The translations under genes and the position numbers were made by a program. Under the pieces are notes generated by a model. It was not told the origin of the DNA, made no database searches, and worked only from the letters and a program-made list of their open reading frames with translations. Positions 11,170-21,061 of a stretch of DNA of 64,000 nt are shown here, piece by piece. Each line of letters starts with the position of its first letter. Within the stretch, counting starts at the first letter, position 1. This stretch comes from Bryum argenteum (Eukaryota; Streptophyta; Bryopsida; Bryales; Bryaceae), in NCBI GenBank assembly GCA_037043015.1, contig CM073321.1:22689001-22753000 (forward strand), in the 5' to 3' direction.

Positions 11170-11725
11170 TATCGGCCGGCAGCCGATACAGTTAGAAGTG
11201 CTAGAATGTGGATTGCCTAAAATAGTATCGGCCGGCACAAATGCCACACACTACAAGTCTTTCGGACTGTTCTACCGCGAAGAGCACACCACAGCAAAGG
11301 TAAAACAAAAGTATCGGCCGGCAGCCCTTACGGCTACGGACAGAGAGGGTGGAAAAGTAGTATCGGCTGGCAGCCGATACAGATAAGAGTTGAGCTGGTC
11401 GCCGGATCGCCCGAAGATCAGACGTCGGCCGGCCGGCCGTCTGACTTCTAGTACTGGTGTGGGGGAACGAGAACACCGTATCGGCCGGCAGCCGATACAG
11501 CTTCCACGACTGGGTTTCGGGATCGAGAACACTGTATCGGCCGGCAACCGATACAGCTTCCTCGACTTGGTTTGGGGATCAAGAACACTGTATCTGCCGG
11601 CAGCCGATACAATAGATCAAAGAAATTATATCGGCTGGACAGAAAATTATATCGGTTGGTCAGACAAAGGCCTAGGGTTCTGGTGATTATGACCTAAATT
11701 ATATCGGCTGATGAGAGGACAATAT
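11170..11725. repeat. Palindrome cluster with 56-bp tandem units upstream of gene A
   Basis: Full copies at 11170, 11361, 11479, 11535 and 11591; partial copies at 11226, 11312, 11421, 11629, 11649 and about 11701. From about 11463 to 11625 the copies at 11479, 11535 and 11591 are spaced exactly 56 bp apart with a shared spacer (AGCTTCC-CGACT-GGTTT-GGGATC-AGAACACTG). No coding frame of interest. Confidence 0.85.
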
Positions 11726-12571
11726 TGGCCGGCGTTGTTGTAAAAGCTACAGCTTGGGGATCTAAAATTAATCTGTGCATATTCTCGAATATTCGACGCA
11801 AAAACAATGTCGAAATATCTAAAACATAGAAATTAGCATGTCTAGGGGGGCGAGGCAACAGGACAACATGAAGAGGAGAGCGAGGGGACAGGACAACATG
11901 AGGAGAGAGAGGGAGAGAGGGAGAGAGAAATGTGAAAAATGGGAGTGAATGGGTACCCTAGGCCTACTCCACTCAGGAAATGGCGCCCAAATCAAGAAAA
12001 TTTCAAAAATCAAGAAGATTTCAAAAATCAAGAAATCAAAAATTTGAATGGAGAGCGGGGGAGGAGCAAGCATTGATTCGTGACGTTTTGGCGCGGGCGG
12101 CGAATCTTTTCGCGGGCAGCAATCGGGCGAGAGGGCGGGCGCGCGGCAGACGCAGACGGCACGGTCGCGGGCAAAGCGCGCGAGCGACGGCACGGTCGCG
12201 GGCAGGCGCGCCGCCTCATGGAAAGCGACGCGACCCGTCATTTCAAGAGGGGGGGTAATACCCCCTCTCCCCCCCCATTTCTCTCTCATTTGCACTTCTC
12301 CCTCTCCACTCCTCTCTCCCTCCTCCGCACACCTCTCCGCTCTCCTCTTTTCCGCGCACTTGTTTTCTGTTCTATTTTTGTCTCTTGCGTTTTTGCTATT
12401 CGACGGCAGCCGACACGGAGCTTGGCAGCCAACCGACGCGGAGTGCAGCAGCAGCAGCCGATACGTGGAGTGTAGCAGCCGATACTCGGAGTGGAGCAGC
12501 CAATACGTGGTGTGCGCGAAACCCTAATCGGCCGACATCCGCGTCAGAGCAGCCGATACAACTCGTCAGCA
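11726..12571. promoter_or_regulatory. Shared promoter region between divergent genes A and B
   Basis: Gene A runs left and gene B right from here. Each side has a pyrimidine-rich leader on its own sense strand: GA-rich on the plus strand at 11860-11935 and CT-rich at 12265-12350. Between them is a very GC-rich core (12090-12240) with a 19-bp direct repeat, GACGGCACGGTCGCGGGCA, at about 12147 and 12186, and a short palindrome GGGGGTAATACCCCC near 12250. I see no convincing TATA box. A promoter role is inferred from position and composition. Confidence 0.5.
12405..12560 (+). repeat. Array of palindrome right half-sites in the gene B leader
   Basis: GCAGCCGA(T/C)AC or close variants recur about seven times with the spacer GGAGTG or GTGGAGTG, at roughly 20-25 bp spacing, just upstream of the gene B start codon. 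Only the right arm (GCCGATA) is kept, unlike the full palindromes downstream. Confidence 0.7.
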
Positions 12572-12588
12572 ATGGCAGAATCCGCAAG

Positions 12589-13586
12589 GTAAGCCCTCTG
12601 CTCTTCTTAGTTATTTGTATCGGCCGCCAGCCGATAGAAGTGTTTTATCGGCTGCCAGCCGATACAATCCTTTCTATCGGTTGCCGTCCGATATGTGTGT
12701 TCTGTATTTAGGCGCTATTCTCTGCTGTATTGATCCCTCTCATTTGTGTGTATCGGCCGCCAGCCAATACATCTGTGTTATTGGCCGCCAGCCGATACAT
12801 CTGTGTGTATCGGCCGCCAGCCGATACATCTGTGTTATCGGCTGGCAGCCGATACAACTGCGTTATCGGCTGGCAGCCGATACAACTGCGTTATCGGGCA
12901 AAATGATACAATCTGCGTTATCGGCCGGGCGGCCGATACAATCGCGTTATCGGTGGCGGCCGATACAATCTGCGTTATCGGCCGGGCACCGATAATCACG
13001 CGTTATCGGTCCGGGTCGCCGATATAAATCGCGTTATCGGCCGGTCGGCCGATATAAATCTGCGTTATCGGCTGGCTGCCGATACAAGTGTTTTATCGGC
13101 TGGCAGCCGATAGATGCCGTATTGGCTTGGTTTATGCTAGATGCATTGATGTCGTCCTTTATGTCGATTGTAATGCTTGATGTATTTTTATTTCTGTATA
13201 TGCCTTCCGATATTTGTGCTCATTCTTTAGGCTGCATTTTCATTTATTTGTACTTCTGCATGTTATTTATGTGTATCGTCTGCGAGCCGATATATGTGTA
13301 TTATCGGCTGGCAGCCGATACATGCCATTGTATCGGCCTCTACATGCTATATGGCATGACTTATCGGCCTCTACATGCTAGATGGCATGACTTATCGGCC
13401 GGCAGCCGATATGTATAAGCATATCGGCCGGCAGCCGATATGTATAAGCATATCGGTCGGCAGCCGATATATGTTATCCGATCTTGCATGTTTACTTTCC
13501 TGCTTGTGGTCTAAACTGCTTGTCAGCTGTACTGGTATGTATCGGCCGGCGGCCGACATGCTCTTACTTGCGCTTCGATGATTCAG
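12589..13586 (+). other. First intron of gene B, packed with palindromes
   Basis: Donor AAG|GTAAGC follows only 17 coding bases (MAESA). The acceptor is GATTCAG at 13586. The 998-bp intron holds the 29-bp array (separate entry) and further copies at about 13277, 13302, 13398, 13423, 13452 and 13540, with half copies near 13337 and 13362. The 3' part outside the array is T-rich. Confidence 0.7.
12618..13112 (+). repeat. Tandem palindrome array, period about 29 bp
   Basis: Copies start at 12618, 12646 and 12675, then near every 29 bp from 12749 to 13094 (13 units). Each is a 19-20 bp palindrome followed by about ten bases on the patterns CATCTGTG, CAACTGCGT or AATC(T)GCGT. Arms TATCGG and CCGATA are almost always kept while the central bases vary (CCGCCAG, CTGGCAG, CCGGGCGG, CCGGTCGG). 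One unit near 12892 is degenerate. Confidence 0.93.
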
Positions 13587-14436
13587 GAAGTCGGGACTTC
13601 TGAAGAAGATTCTTGGGGACAGCCTCAGCGTCACTGACGTTTCAGTAGACGGAATCGTTCCTCGTGCTGCGTGGCTGGCATCTCCGATTATTGATGCTTG
13701 GGGCCTCCACTGGAAGGATCTGCCGACGGGGAGGGTTGGGATCGTCTGCTCCGTGCTCATAAAGGGGAACATCATGCCGGGAGACGGGTCCGTCTTGGCG
13801 GTTGAGAAGGCCGTTAACATTCCGGAGAATGTCGACCTCCTCATCAGCCTTAGGCCCCCCGGCCAACCGGAAGGGGAGGAAGATTTTATCGCCATATCCT
13901 TGCCGTGGAATAAGTGCATGGAGGAAATCTGCGGAGAGACCTTTGTGAAGCTGGGAATGTTTTTTGCTGCGTCATCTCCAACGAATGTGGAGGAGTTTAT
14001 GGATTCCTGGGAGATGCTCAAGGGGGCGTTGCACGAGGCGAATAAGTACGTCGATGCGGCTGCGGTGGCCGCGGAGAAACAGAAGAAGAAGGTCACTTCC
14101 GCTCGAAAGAGGAAGGAGTCGGGTGCCGCTGACAACGCGGTTGTCAGCGGAGGGGATCGTTCCGTCTTGGCTGGGGAGAGCAGTCGCTCGAAGAAGAAGT
14201 CAGCATCCAAGGTTTTGGAGCTCGATCTGGACGAGGCGCTTGAGAGAGGGAATCACATGTCTACAAAGACAAGTGATGCCGAAATCGACGCCATCTACAA
14301 GGCGTTGGAGAAGGGCTTGACGGCTTCATTCCCTTACAAGAAAAGGCGGCTTCCAGGGGTAATTCCGTCGGAGAGGCAGCACATCGCACCGGACGAACTG
14401 AAGTACCGGAGGATTGCGAAGGAGCATCTGGGTCAG
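13587..14436 (+). CDS. Gene B exon 2
   Basis: Open for 283 codons after completing the split Arg codon from exon 1. Starts KSGLLKKILGD, contains ISLPWNKCMEEICGE, an Ala/Lys-rich stretch (AAEKQKKKVTSARKRK) likely to be a nuclear-localisation-type basic region, another basic run (SRSKKKSASK), and ends at KYRRIAKEHLGQ before GT at 14437. No known domain recognised. Confidence 0.65.
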
Positions 14437-14612
14437 GTACAATTTGAATTTTTTTTTTGCTCTCCTTATTTCTGTATCGGTCGCCAGCCGATACATTGTG
14501 CTCTTCTTTCATTATCTGTGATATTTTGCTACTCCCTATCTGCCCTTTTGTATCGGCTGCCGGCCGATACAGATTTCTGCTGCTGTTCTGATGTCTTCCT
14601 TGTTTGTATCAG

Positions 14613-15095
14613 GTGAAGGCCATATACAAGGGCTACGGTGCTATCCGGAAGAAGCCTGAGATTCACGGGATCCCTCTAAAGCGGAAACCCCTCGCAACGG
14701 ATTCTGGTATGGATGCGGTCATGGACTACATGCCCGCGGAGAACGACACGTTCACCATGCCTGACGGGACGATAGTTCCATGGTGGGAGAACCCATCTAC
14801 TCACTGGTACATCATTGGGGGGCAGCACACCGTCACAGCTTGCCGGGAGCTCGCGGACACATTTCCAAAGGACTCGGATGCTTATAAGGAACTTCTGGAG
14901 TTTGAAGTCATCCCTGTCTACAACAAGGATCCGCGGCAGCTAGTTCGCGTCTCCAACGCGCTCAACCTTAACATTGCGGAGAAGGTTGCGAGGGAGACAT
15001 TTCGTTCTTGCGCTGAGCTCGGGCGTGGAGCATGGATCTGAGCTGGTCGTCCGCTACCCCACCGTGGAGGCGGAAAGAGCTCCAAGGAGTACGAG
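14613..15095 (+). CDS. Gene B exon 3, ParB/Srx-like motif, in-frame TGA
   Basis: Begins VKAIYKGYGAIRKKPEIHG and contains THWYIIGGQHTVTACREL, which resembles the GxHR-type motif of ParB/sulfiredoxin-fold proteins (weak inference), then FEVIPVYNKDPRQLVRVSNALN. TGA at 15039-15041 interrupts the frame, which continues AGRPLPHRGGGKSSKEYE to the donor at 15096. The stop fits CGA to TGA. The intron before it (14437-14612) has palindromes at 14474 and 14549; the one after (15096-15246) at about 15112 and 15179. Confidence 0.6.
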
Positions 15096-15246
15096 GTATG
15101 TCTTCTTCTCTGTATCGGCCGGCGGCCGATACCTTCTCGCTATTTTCTTTTGTCCTTGTCTTAATTGTTGTTTTGTTTGTATCAGCCGCCGGCCGATACA
15201 GTAAATTTTCATCTGTTACTGTGCTTACATTTCTTGTTCGCTGCAG

Positions 15247-16575
15247 CTTGCCAAGGCACAAGTGATGGCGCACTTCGTGTCCGAGAAGTCAACCAGTAAG
15301 TTGCCTCTCGTCTTCGCCGGTGACGAGGCGTGGAATAGCTGGATTGAAGTTTTCAACGCTTGGGAGGCCGGAGAGCTGATCGCCGATGACAACACTGAGC
15401 CTGGTGTCGTTCCCCGCCTGCCACTGACGGAGATCACGAAGTCAAATCTCGTTCCGACGCTTGGCCTACGGGACTCCGACCTCATCAGCCTCGCGAAGGA
15501 GATTATCGCGAAGGTTTGCATCAAGTCAAACAGCAAGACAAAGGAGATGCTTACGCTACAGGACTAGTGCCGCGACAAGAAGCTCGACCGAGTAATTATG
15601 AATGAGCTCATGTGGAAGTTGAAGGGCCACCCACTACCCTGCAAGGACGCAAGCTGGGTCCCTTACACTGATGAAATGTGGGACGAGCTAGCCCGCGAGA
15701 AGAACCTGACACTGGATCTCGTTAGGAATTTATGGACGGACCTGAAGAAGGTCACGGCAGGGAACGAGTGGCTAAATGGTCGTGTGAATCCCATGAATCC
15801 TACTACCGATAAGTCGAAGAACGGAATTGCGCCGGCCATCTTCTCCGAGATTTTGGAGACTTACACCACCGTTCACATTGCGGGCGGAGGGGCGTCAACC
15901 AGGGACTGCCTCACTTACGTCTGCAAGAGTGCTGACGCCATCAACGACGTCCTTGCTATGGTCGAGGACGCAACCCGCCATGCCGTTATCACTAGGGACT
16001 CCAAGGTTTTTGTTCTTTTTTGCTACACGCCCTGTGGGGAGCCCGTTGTTGTCAGCCGGACCGAGCTGTTTGCTATCGTGAAGGCCGCAACCGTCGACAC
16101 TGAGAGCGACGCGTTCGATCTGTTCGGGGATGATGATGAGGATGTCTCCCCGATTAAGCCGGACATTCCGGTGCCGATGTTCTTTATCGGCACCTCGAAG
16201 CAGCGGGATCTACTCGCTTCCATCTGGCGCTGTGCTACGGCGACGTGGGCTGCGCATTCCGTTGACTACAAGCCCTCTGCGCGCGCTGGCTTCAAGAGGT
16301 TTGAGCTGGACGCTTCTCACGTTGTCACGTTGTCCATCACATATCCGAAGATTGGGTCAGACGACAGCATCTTGAGGGTCTTCAAGAAATTCACTGGGAT
16401 TCAGAAGCCGATCGAGTGGTTCCAGGAGTGCCCGGAAGGAGTTGTCGACTGGAATGGTGGTTGCTGCGGAGTCGATCACGTTACGCTGGAGAAGTTCTCG
16501 AAACCAGTTCTCCGCTCGAAGCGGACGACCCTCATCAATATCTGGGATGGTGGGAACATCACCGAGATTGCATTG
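15247..16575 (+). CDS. Gene B exon 4, in-frame TAG
   Basis: 443 codons in phase with exons 3 and 5. Includes LAKAQVMAHFVSEK at the start and VHIAGGGASTRDCLTYV in the middle, and ends GGNITEIAL before GTAAGC. TAG at 15565-15567 follows MLTLQD; the frame continues CRDKKLDRVIMNELMW, so CAG to TAG is the simple explanation. No recognised domain. The following intron (16576-16730) has two palindromes, at about 16611 and 16679. Confidence 0.6.
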
Positions 16576-16730
16576 GTAAGCTTCTCGCCTATTTTGTTTG
16601 GTTTTCTGTATGTATCGGCTGCCGACCGATACATTTCATTCCGTTGGTTCTTCTCCTCTCTTTTGGAGTGTCTGTACTTATCGGCTGCCGGCCGATACAT
16701 TTCTAAGTGTCAGTTTATTGTGAAACGCAG

Positions 16731-17529
16731 AGGAATGGCAGACCAGTTTTGGAGTTCGTTCGGTCTGTAGAGGATGTTAGGATGGCGGAGGATCGGGTTA
16801 GGGGAATGAATCTGGACCGGGTCGTTTTCCCTATTTCGTCTTCTGAAGGTAGCCCTGACCACGCAAGCATGCAGAGAAGAGCCATATCGGCCGGCGGCCG
16901 ACAGGATGATGGGGACGTTCACATGGATGAGGCGCCTGATTTGGACTCCGCACCTCAAGCGACTGCTGCGTCCGGATTCGATGTATCGGCCGGCGGCGGA
17001 CAGGACGATGAGGCCCGATCTCCTTCACCGATGCAGCCGGCTGGATGTCCTATCACGCCGGGGAAGAACCTTAGCGCCTCTACCGCGAGTTCCGGCTCCC
17101 GTGGTGACTCTGTCGATGTCGACCATTCGGTTGCCCGGGAAACCGATGCTTCGGCGGAACGGGACCTAGCTCCGCGTGATGCGGGAGGAGCATCGATGGA
17201 AGTGGACTTGCCGAACGAGCCTGTTGACGAGGTTATCACTGTCGACTTGAACTCGCAGTCCAGGAGCACTCGATCTTCCGGCCCTCACGAAGGGAAGCGT
17301 GCGGTCTCGCGGTCCTCAGCCGGCCGTTTAGCTGTCGGCTACCAGCCGACATCTTCCGCACATGCAGCAGGAAGTGGTGGCCGCTCGCAAGCTTGCAAGC
17401 GCATTGTCGATTCAGACCCCAATGCTGAGTTCTTCCCGCCCAATACGGCTGCGCTGGACTCGCCGAACGAGGAGTTGTCTCCTATTCGATGTGCACAGGC
17501 TTCTCCGAAGCAGATCCGGCAAACTGGAG
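16731..17529 (+). CDS. Gene B exon 5, low-complexity acidic linker with exonised palindromes
   Basis: Ser/Asp/Pro-rich, likely disordered. Three palindrome-derived segments are translated: ISAGGRQ (16884), VSAGGGQ (16983) and VGYQPTS (about 17330). The frame may end at TAG 17550-17552 or be spliced from 17529 (one base left over) to 17849, which restores Glu and keeps phase. Confidence 0.6.
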
Positions 17530-17848
17530 GTTTGTTCCAGACGTCGGTGTAGATTTAGCTTTTTATCCATACCTTCAGTACATTAGAATTAGCCGCAGTC
17601 TCTCGAGCAATACGCTCCGTCTGAGAAGTTCAGATTGTATCGGCCGCCAGCCGACACCTATAGTTCGTCGGTTGTCTACCAATACAGTTACTGAAATTCT
17701 CATTCTGCGTACTGCTTGGTGTACATATATCTGGTTTTCCGTTCTGTTCATACAATGTATCGGCCGCCGGCCGACATGTCTCTGTCCACCTAGTTTTACT
17801 CTCTACGTTCTGATGTTGGTATTTGAATTTCTTATTATCGCATTGCAG

Positions 17849-18585
17849 AGCAAGATGGATCTGCGGGGACCTCTCCGCAGCGGTCTGCTCCCCTCACGTC
17901 TGTTTCATCTGTACCTCCCGTACCTAAGGTACCTCGGAAATACTTCCTTCTTTTCGACATCAATGGGACCATTATGCACTTTTGTCCTGGGAAGATCATT
18001 CAGCAGAAAGTTCTAAAGGTCGAGGCTCGGATAAGGCCTGGTCTCAAGGAGCTTCTTCCTTGGTGTTTGGATAACAACTTTGAGGTGGTCTTCTGGTCCT
18101 CCGTTCAGGAGAAAAATCTGACATCTCGTCTCGAGTATATCCGGGACAGGGTTCCTACATTCCCAGATCCCCTTTTTGCTTATGGGCAATCCAAGTGCTT
18201 GATAAGTGCTTTTGAGGACCCCCAGAGGCCAGGTGTTTCTGTCTTTCTCAAGTGCATAAGGCACCTTCTTTCGTGTTGCCCTGAGTTAGTTGCGCGTGGA
18301 GCCATTGAGGAGAATATGCTTCTCATTGATGACTCCCCGTACAAAAACGTCTTCAATAATCCTTACAGCGCTTTTCACCCTGAAACGTTTACGAAGGATT
18401 CGGAGAAGTCATCCTCCTCAATGCCAGTCCTTCTTACTATTCTGCAGCCCTTGCTGCATCAGCTGAAAGACCTTCAGCTTCCTGTTCCTCAGTTTTTTCA
18501 GGCCAACTCCGAGTATGGGAAGTTGAGGATTTTTCCTTCTAATCCTCTGCACGCGGAGTTGTCCAAACTTGCTAGGACTTCATAG
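17849..18585 (+). CDS. Gene B exon 6, FCP1-like (HAD) phosphatase domain
   Basis: Shows the FCP1/SCP (NLI-interacting factor-like) layout: FLLFDINGTI at the nucleotide loop, RPGLKELLPW, VVFWSSVQEKN, and the C-terminal LLIDDSPYKN. In active enzymes the first motif is DxDGT; here it is DINGT, so the second Asp, the general acid/base, is Asn and catalysis may be lost. About 200 residues, ending at TAG 18583-18585. The preceding intron (17530-17848) has palindromes at about 17637 and 17757. Confidence 0.78.
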
Positions 18586-19086
18586 TCTTCCGCAACGCCG
18601 TGGAGATCGGCCTCGGATTTCTTGTCGGCTGCCGACCGATACTTCTGCTCTGTTTTTATATAAAGGTATATAGTCCTGTACATTTATAGGATTTATATAT
18701 AGGCGTCCATCTGGATATTCTGTAGCACTTTTTTATTGAACTCAGGTTGGCCTTCTCTAGTAACTGTACATTTTGAGGTCCGCCTTTTTGTTCACAAACT
18801 TTTCATCATGGTATATGACAATCGACTTTATTATTTTTCTTCAGCTGCCTTTACTTTATTCTTTGATTCTCTGAGTTGTCTCCATTTATTATTCGATTCA
18901 TGTAGTATTTGTTTGCTCTCTGTTTTGCTTGATATGAATATCTTTGTGCTCATTCTTTTTATGGCCCTCTTGCTCTTTGTACTTCACCTCCTCTTTCCAT
19001 ATCGGCTGCCAGCCGATATGAGTCCTGTCTCTTCTTGTTATTCCTCACACCTTATTGTTTCTGTGTTGCATGTTTTCTTCATGCAG
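18586..19086 (+). other. Spacer between FCP1-like units
   Basis: T-rich, with palindromes at about 18623 (TGTCGGCTGCCGACCGATA) and 18999. It ends in a good acceptor (TTCTTCATGCAG at 19086), so it may be intronic. No gene recognised. Confidence 0.5.
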
Positions 19087-19740
19087 GGTCTTCTCCACAT
19101 TGATTCCATCTTCGATCGACCCCATTCCATCAAGAAGTGCATTGTCCTTTGCGTGTCGGGATTGTTGTGCTTCATTGATCCTAATGTTGCAGTTGACCGT
19201 TGGGACCCTCATCGGAACATTGTAAAGAGGCCTGGTCTGAAGAAGCTGTTTCAAGTTTTGCTGGAGCGATTCAATGTTGGCTTGTGGTCGAAAATGCCTC
19301 TAAGGGATTTGAAGCCACTCCTCAAAGTCATTCTCCCAGAAGGCGTTTCTGGTAGGTTATCATTCGTCTTCGGAAGAGAGCAGTGTGAACGTCCTCAGAA
19401 TTACCCTTGGTGTTACAAGCTTCTCAATACTCTCTACTGTAAGCCCCAATTTCGGGATGTGTGCCACCCTGACCAAGTTCTTCTAGTTGACATTAGTCCT
19501 CTCTCTCTCCGTAGAACTCCGGATGCTGCTTGCTACATGCCTTGGCCTTTTCAAGGTGATTTAACATCGTCAACTAGGACTATTCCTAATATAGTTACCG
19601 ATATTCTCCCCTTCATTTATCCCTTACATAAGTTTTGATCTGTTCCCGAGTATAGGAAGCACTCGCATAGGCCTGGTCAAATACACTTTGAAGTTGCACA
19701 TGCCTTGAAGTACGGGAAACCTGTTTATCAATACTTGTAA
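19087..19740 (+). pseudogene. Fragment C: second, degenerate FCP1-like unit
   Basis: Opens after an acceptor AG at 19086. KKCIVLCVSGLLC sits where the FLLFDINGT loop would be, without the catalytic Asp, and VLLVDISPLSLRRT sits where the LIDDSP motif would be. RPGLKKLFQVLLERF and VGLWSKMP parallel RPGLKELLPW and VVFWSSVQ of the first unit. TGA at 19636-19638 interrupts; the frame continues to TAA at 19738-19740 and ends KYGKPVYQYL. Probably a tandem duplicate that has lost catalysis; its 5' end is undefined. Confidence 0.6.
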
Positions 19741-21034
19741 ACATCTATATATCGAGTATCGGCTGGACGCCGACTCCCTTTCAAACTGTACTTCTTTTTT
19801 AACTTATATATATATTTACTTTTACACATTGTGTTATGATTTCTAAGTATGCATCTTCGCCATGTGTCGGCCGCAGGCCGATATTATTTCTGGACTACAA
19901 ATATGTCCATAATTAGTTAAATACCCGTTTTGTTTCGGTTATCCCTTAAGTCTCTTTTGCAATTAATGTATTTGCCATATCATCGCTTTTTAATGACGTG
20001 GCATATTTTTACCATGAAGATAAAATGAATTCATAAAGAATGTAATATTTTTTTTCCAATTATAATAACCGGCTATCATCCCCTATTTGCTGTAAACATC
20101 GATCTTTCCAAATGTGGGTCTTAGACTCTTAGTAACACCTAAAATAAGCTCATTTATGAAATTTTAATTACTTCTAGGGTGAGCATTATTACTATTTTTA
20201 CTGTTTCTATTATTTAATGTACACCACTATCCACATGCATAGTTCTGGTTGGTCGATATTCTAGAGTGACGCATGTTTATTGTAGAAATCAGAGGATCAC
20301 GCCAATTACAGATAAAATCGCAGTGAAATTCAATGATTTGAATTGACTCTGGCCAATCATGCTTAAAATAAATATTCATCCGCGACATCGATAAAAAATA
20401 AATGACGCATTTTACATGCTCCAATCTAATGCATGAATGGCAAATGCTAAATTACCACCTCTATTGCAAACCGCACGGTGGTATCTTTCACTACCTTAGA
20501 TACCAGAACATTTAACCTACTACCACCCTAAATCTTCATTTCTGCCCTACCCTTTTGGGGTGTTTTGAGTGTCACCCAATCAACCTTGTTTCTTCATCCA
20601 TACTCTATTACCTACAGAAACCGGATTTTCATACACTAAAGGCTCAAGTGAGTAAATGTTAGGCCCAACGTAGTATACGTAGGATGAGAGTTTGCAAACC
20701 TTCTACACATATAGATTCAATGGCTTAGTATTTCATCCATAGTGCAGTAATCAAAGAGCATGTATGCGAGAAGAAAATAATCAGAAGAAATATGTGATTC
20801 CGAAAATGATATAAAGAGAAGGCAGGTTACAACCTTTTCAACTTTGAATCCTTGGGAATCCTGACAGTGACTGCAAGTCGGTATTTATGGTCTCTGAATG
20901 AAACACATTTATTGACGATCGGCCTTCTGTAAAAGACTGGTCTTCTCAAACGTGATTAATCCTTGTTCGGAAGAATCTCAGCAACTTTCTCCACCTACTG
21001 TACTCAATCTCCTTTGTTCACGTCTCCCTTCCTA
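19741..21034. other. AT-rich stretch, last palindromes then none
   Basis: Palindrome remnants at about 19757 and 19865 are the last in the window. From about 19900 the composition becomes AT-rich with no supportable gene. Text near 19990 (TGACGTGGCAT) resembles TGATGTGGCAT near the right end of the CACTA element in reverse orientation, so the element may begin here rather than at 21035. Confidence 0.4.
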
Positions 21035-21061
21035 CACTAGTAAGGATGCGGTCATAACTAA

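Larger units (their letters stand above)
12572..18585 (+). pseudogene. Gene B: six-exon gene, unknown N-terminal region plus FCP1-like domain
   Basis: I infer exons 12572-12588, 13587-14436, 14613-15095, 15247-16575, 16731-17529 and 17849-18585. All junctions are GT-AG and preserve phase; the summed length is 4215 nt, exactly 1405 codons. The frame contains two in-frame stops, TGA at 15039-15041 and TAG at 15565-15567, beyond which it stays open, so this copy is probably inactivated (sequence error is the alternative). Every intron carries palindrome copies. The last join, which fuses the N-terminal region to the phosphatase domain, depends on a weaker donor at 17530 (GTTTGT); without it exon 5 ends at the TAG at 17550-17552. 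No name is known to me. Confidence 0.62.

Noticed and set aside
12618..13112. CRISPR-like array
   Set aside because: Spacers are only about ten bases, similar to one another, the setting is a eukaryotic intron, and there are no cas genes.
15000..15567. Stop-codon readthrough or variant genetic code in gene B
   Set aside because: TGA and TAG also end other frames normally here, and the same kinds of stop interrupt clearly dead transposons nearby; decay is simpler.
6589..19883. Palindromes as MITEs or transcription terminators
   Set aside because: No internal sequence, no terminal repeat plus target duplication, no T-run following; many copies lie inside open exons.
21035..21055. Certain left terminus of the CACTA element
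   Set aside because: CACTAGTA is shared with the right end, but flanking trinucleotides differ and subterminal repeats are not evident; kept only as a candidate.
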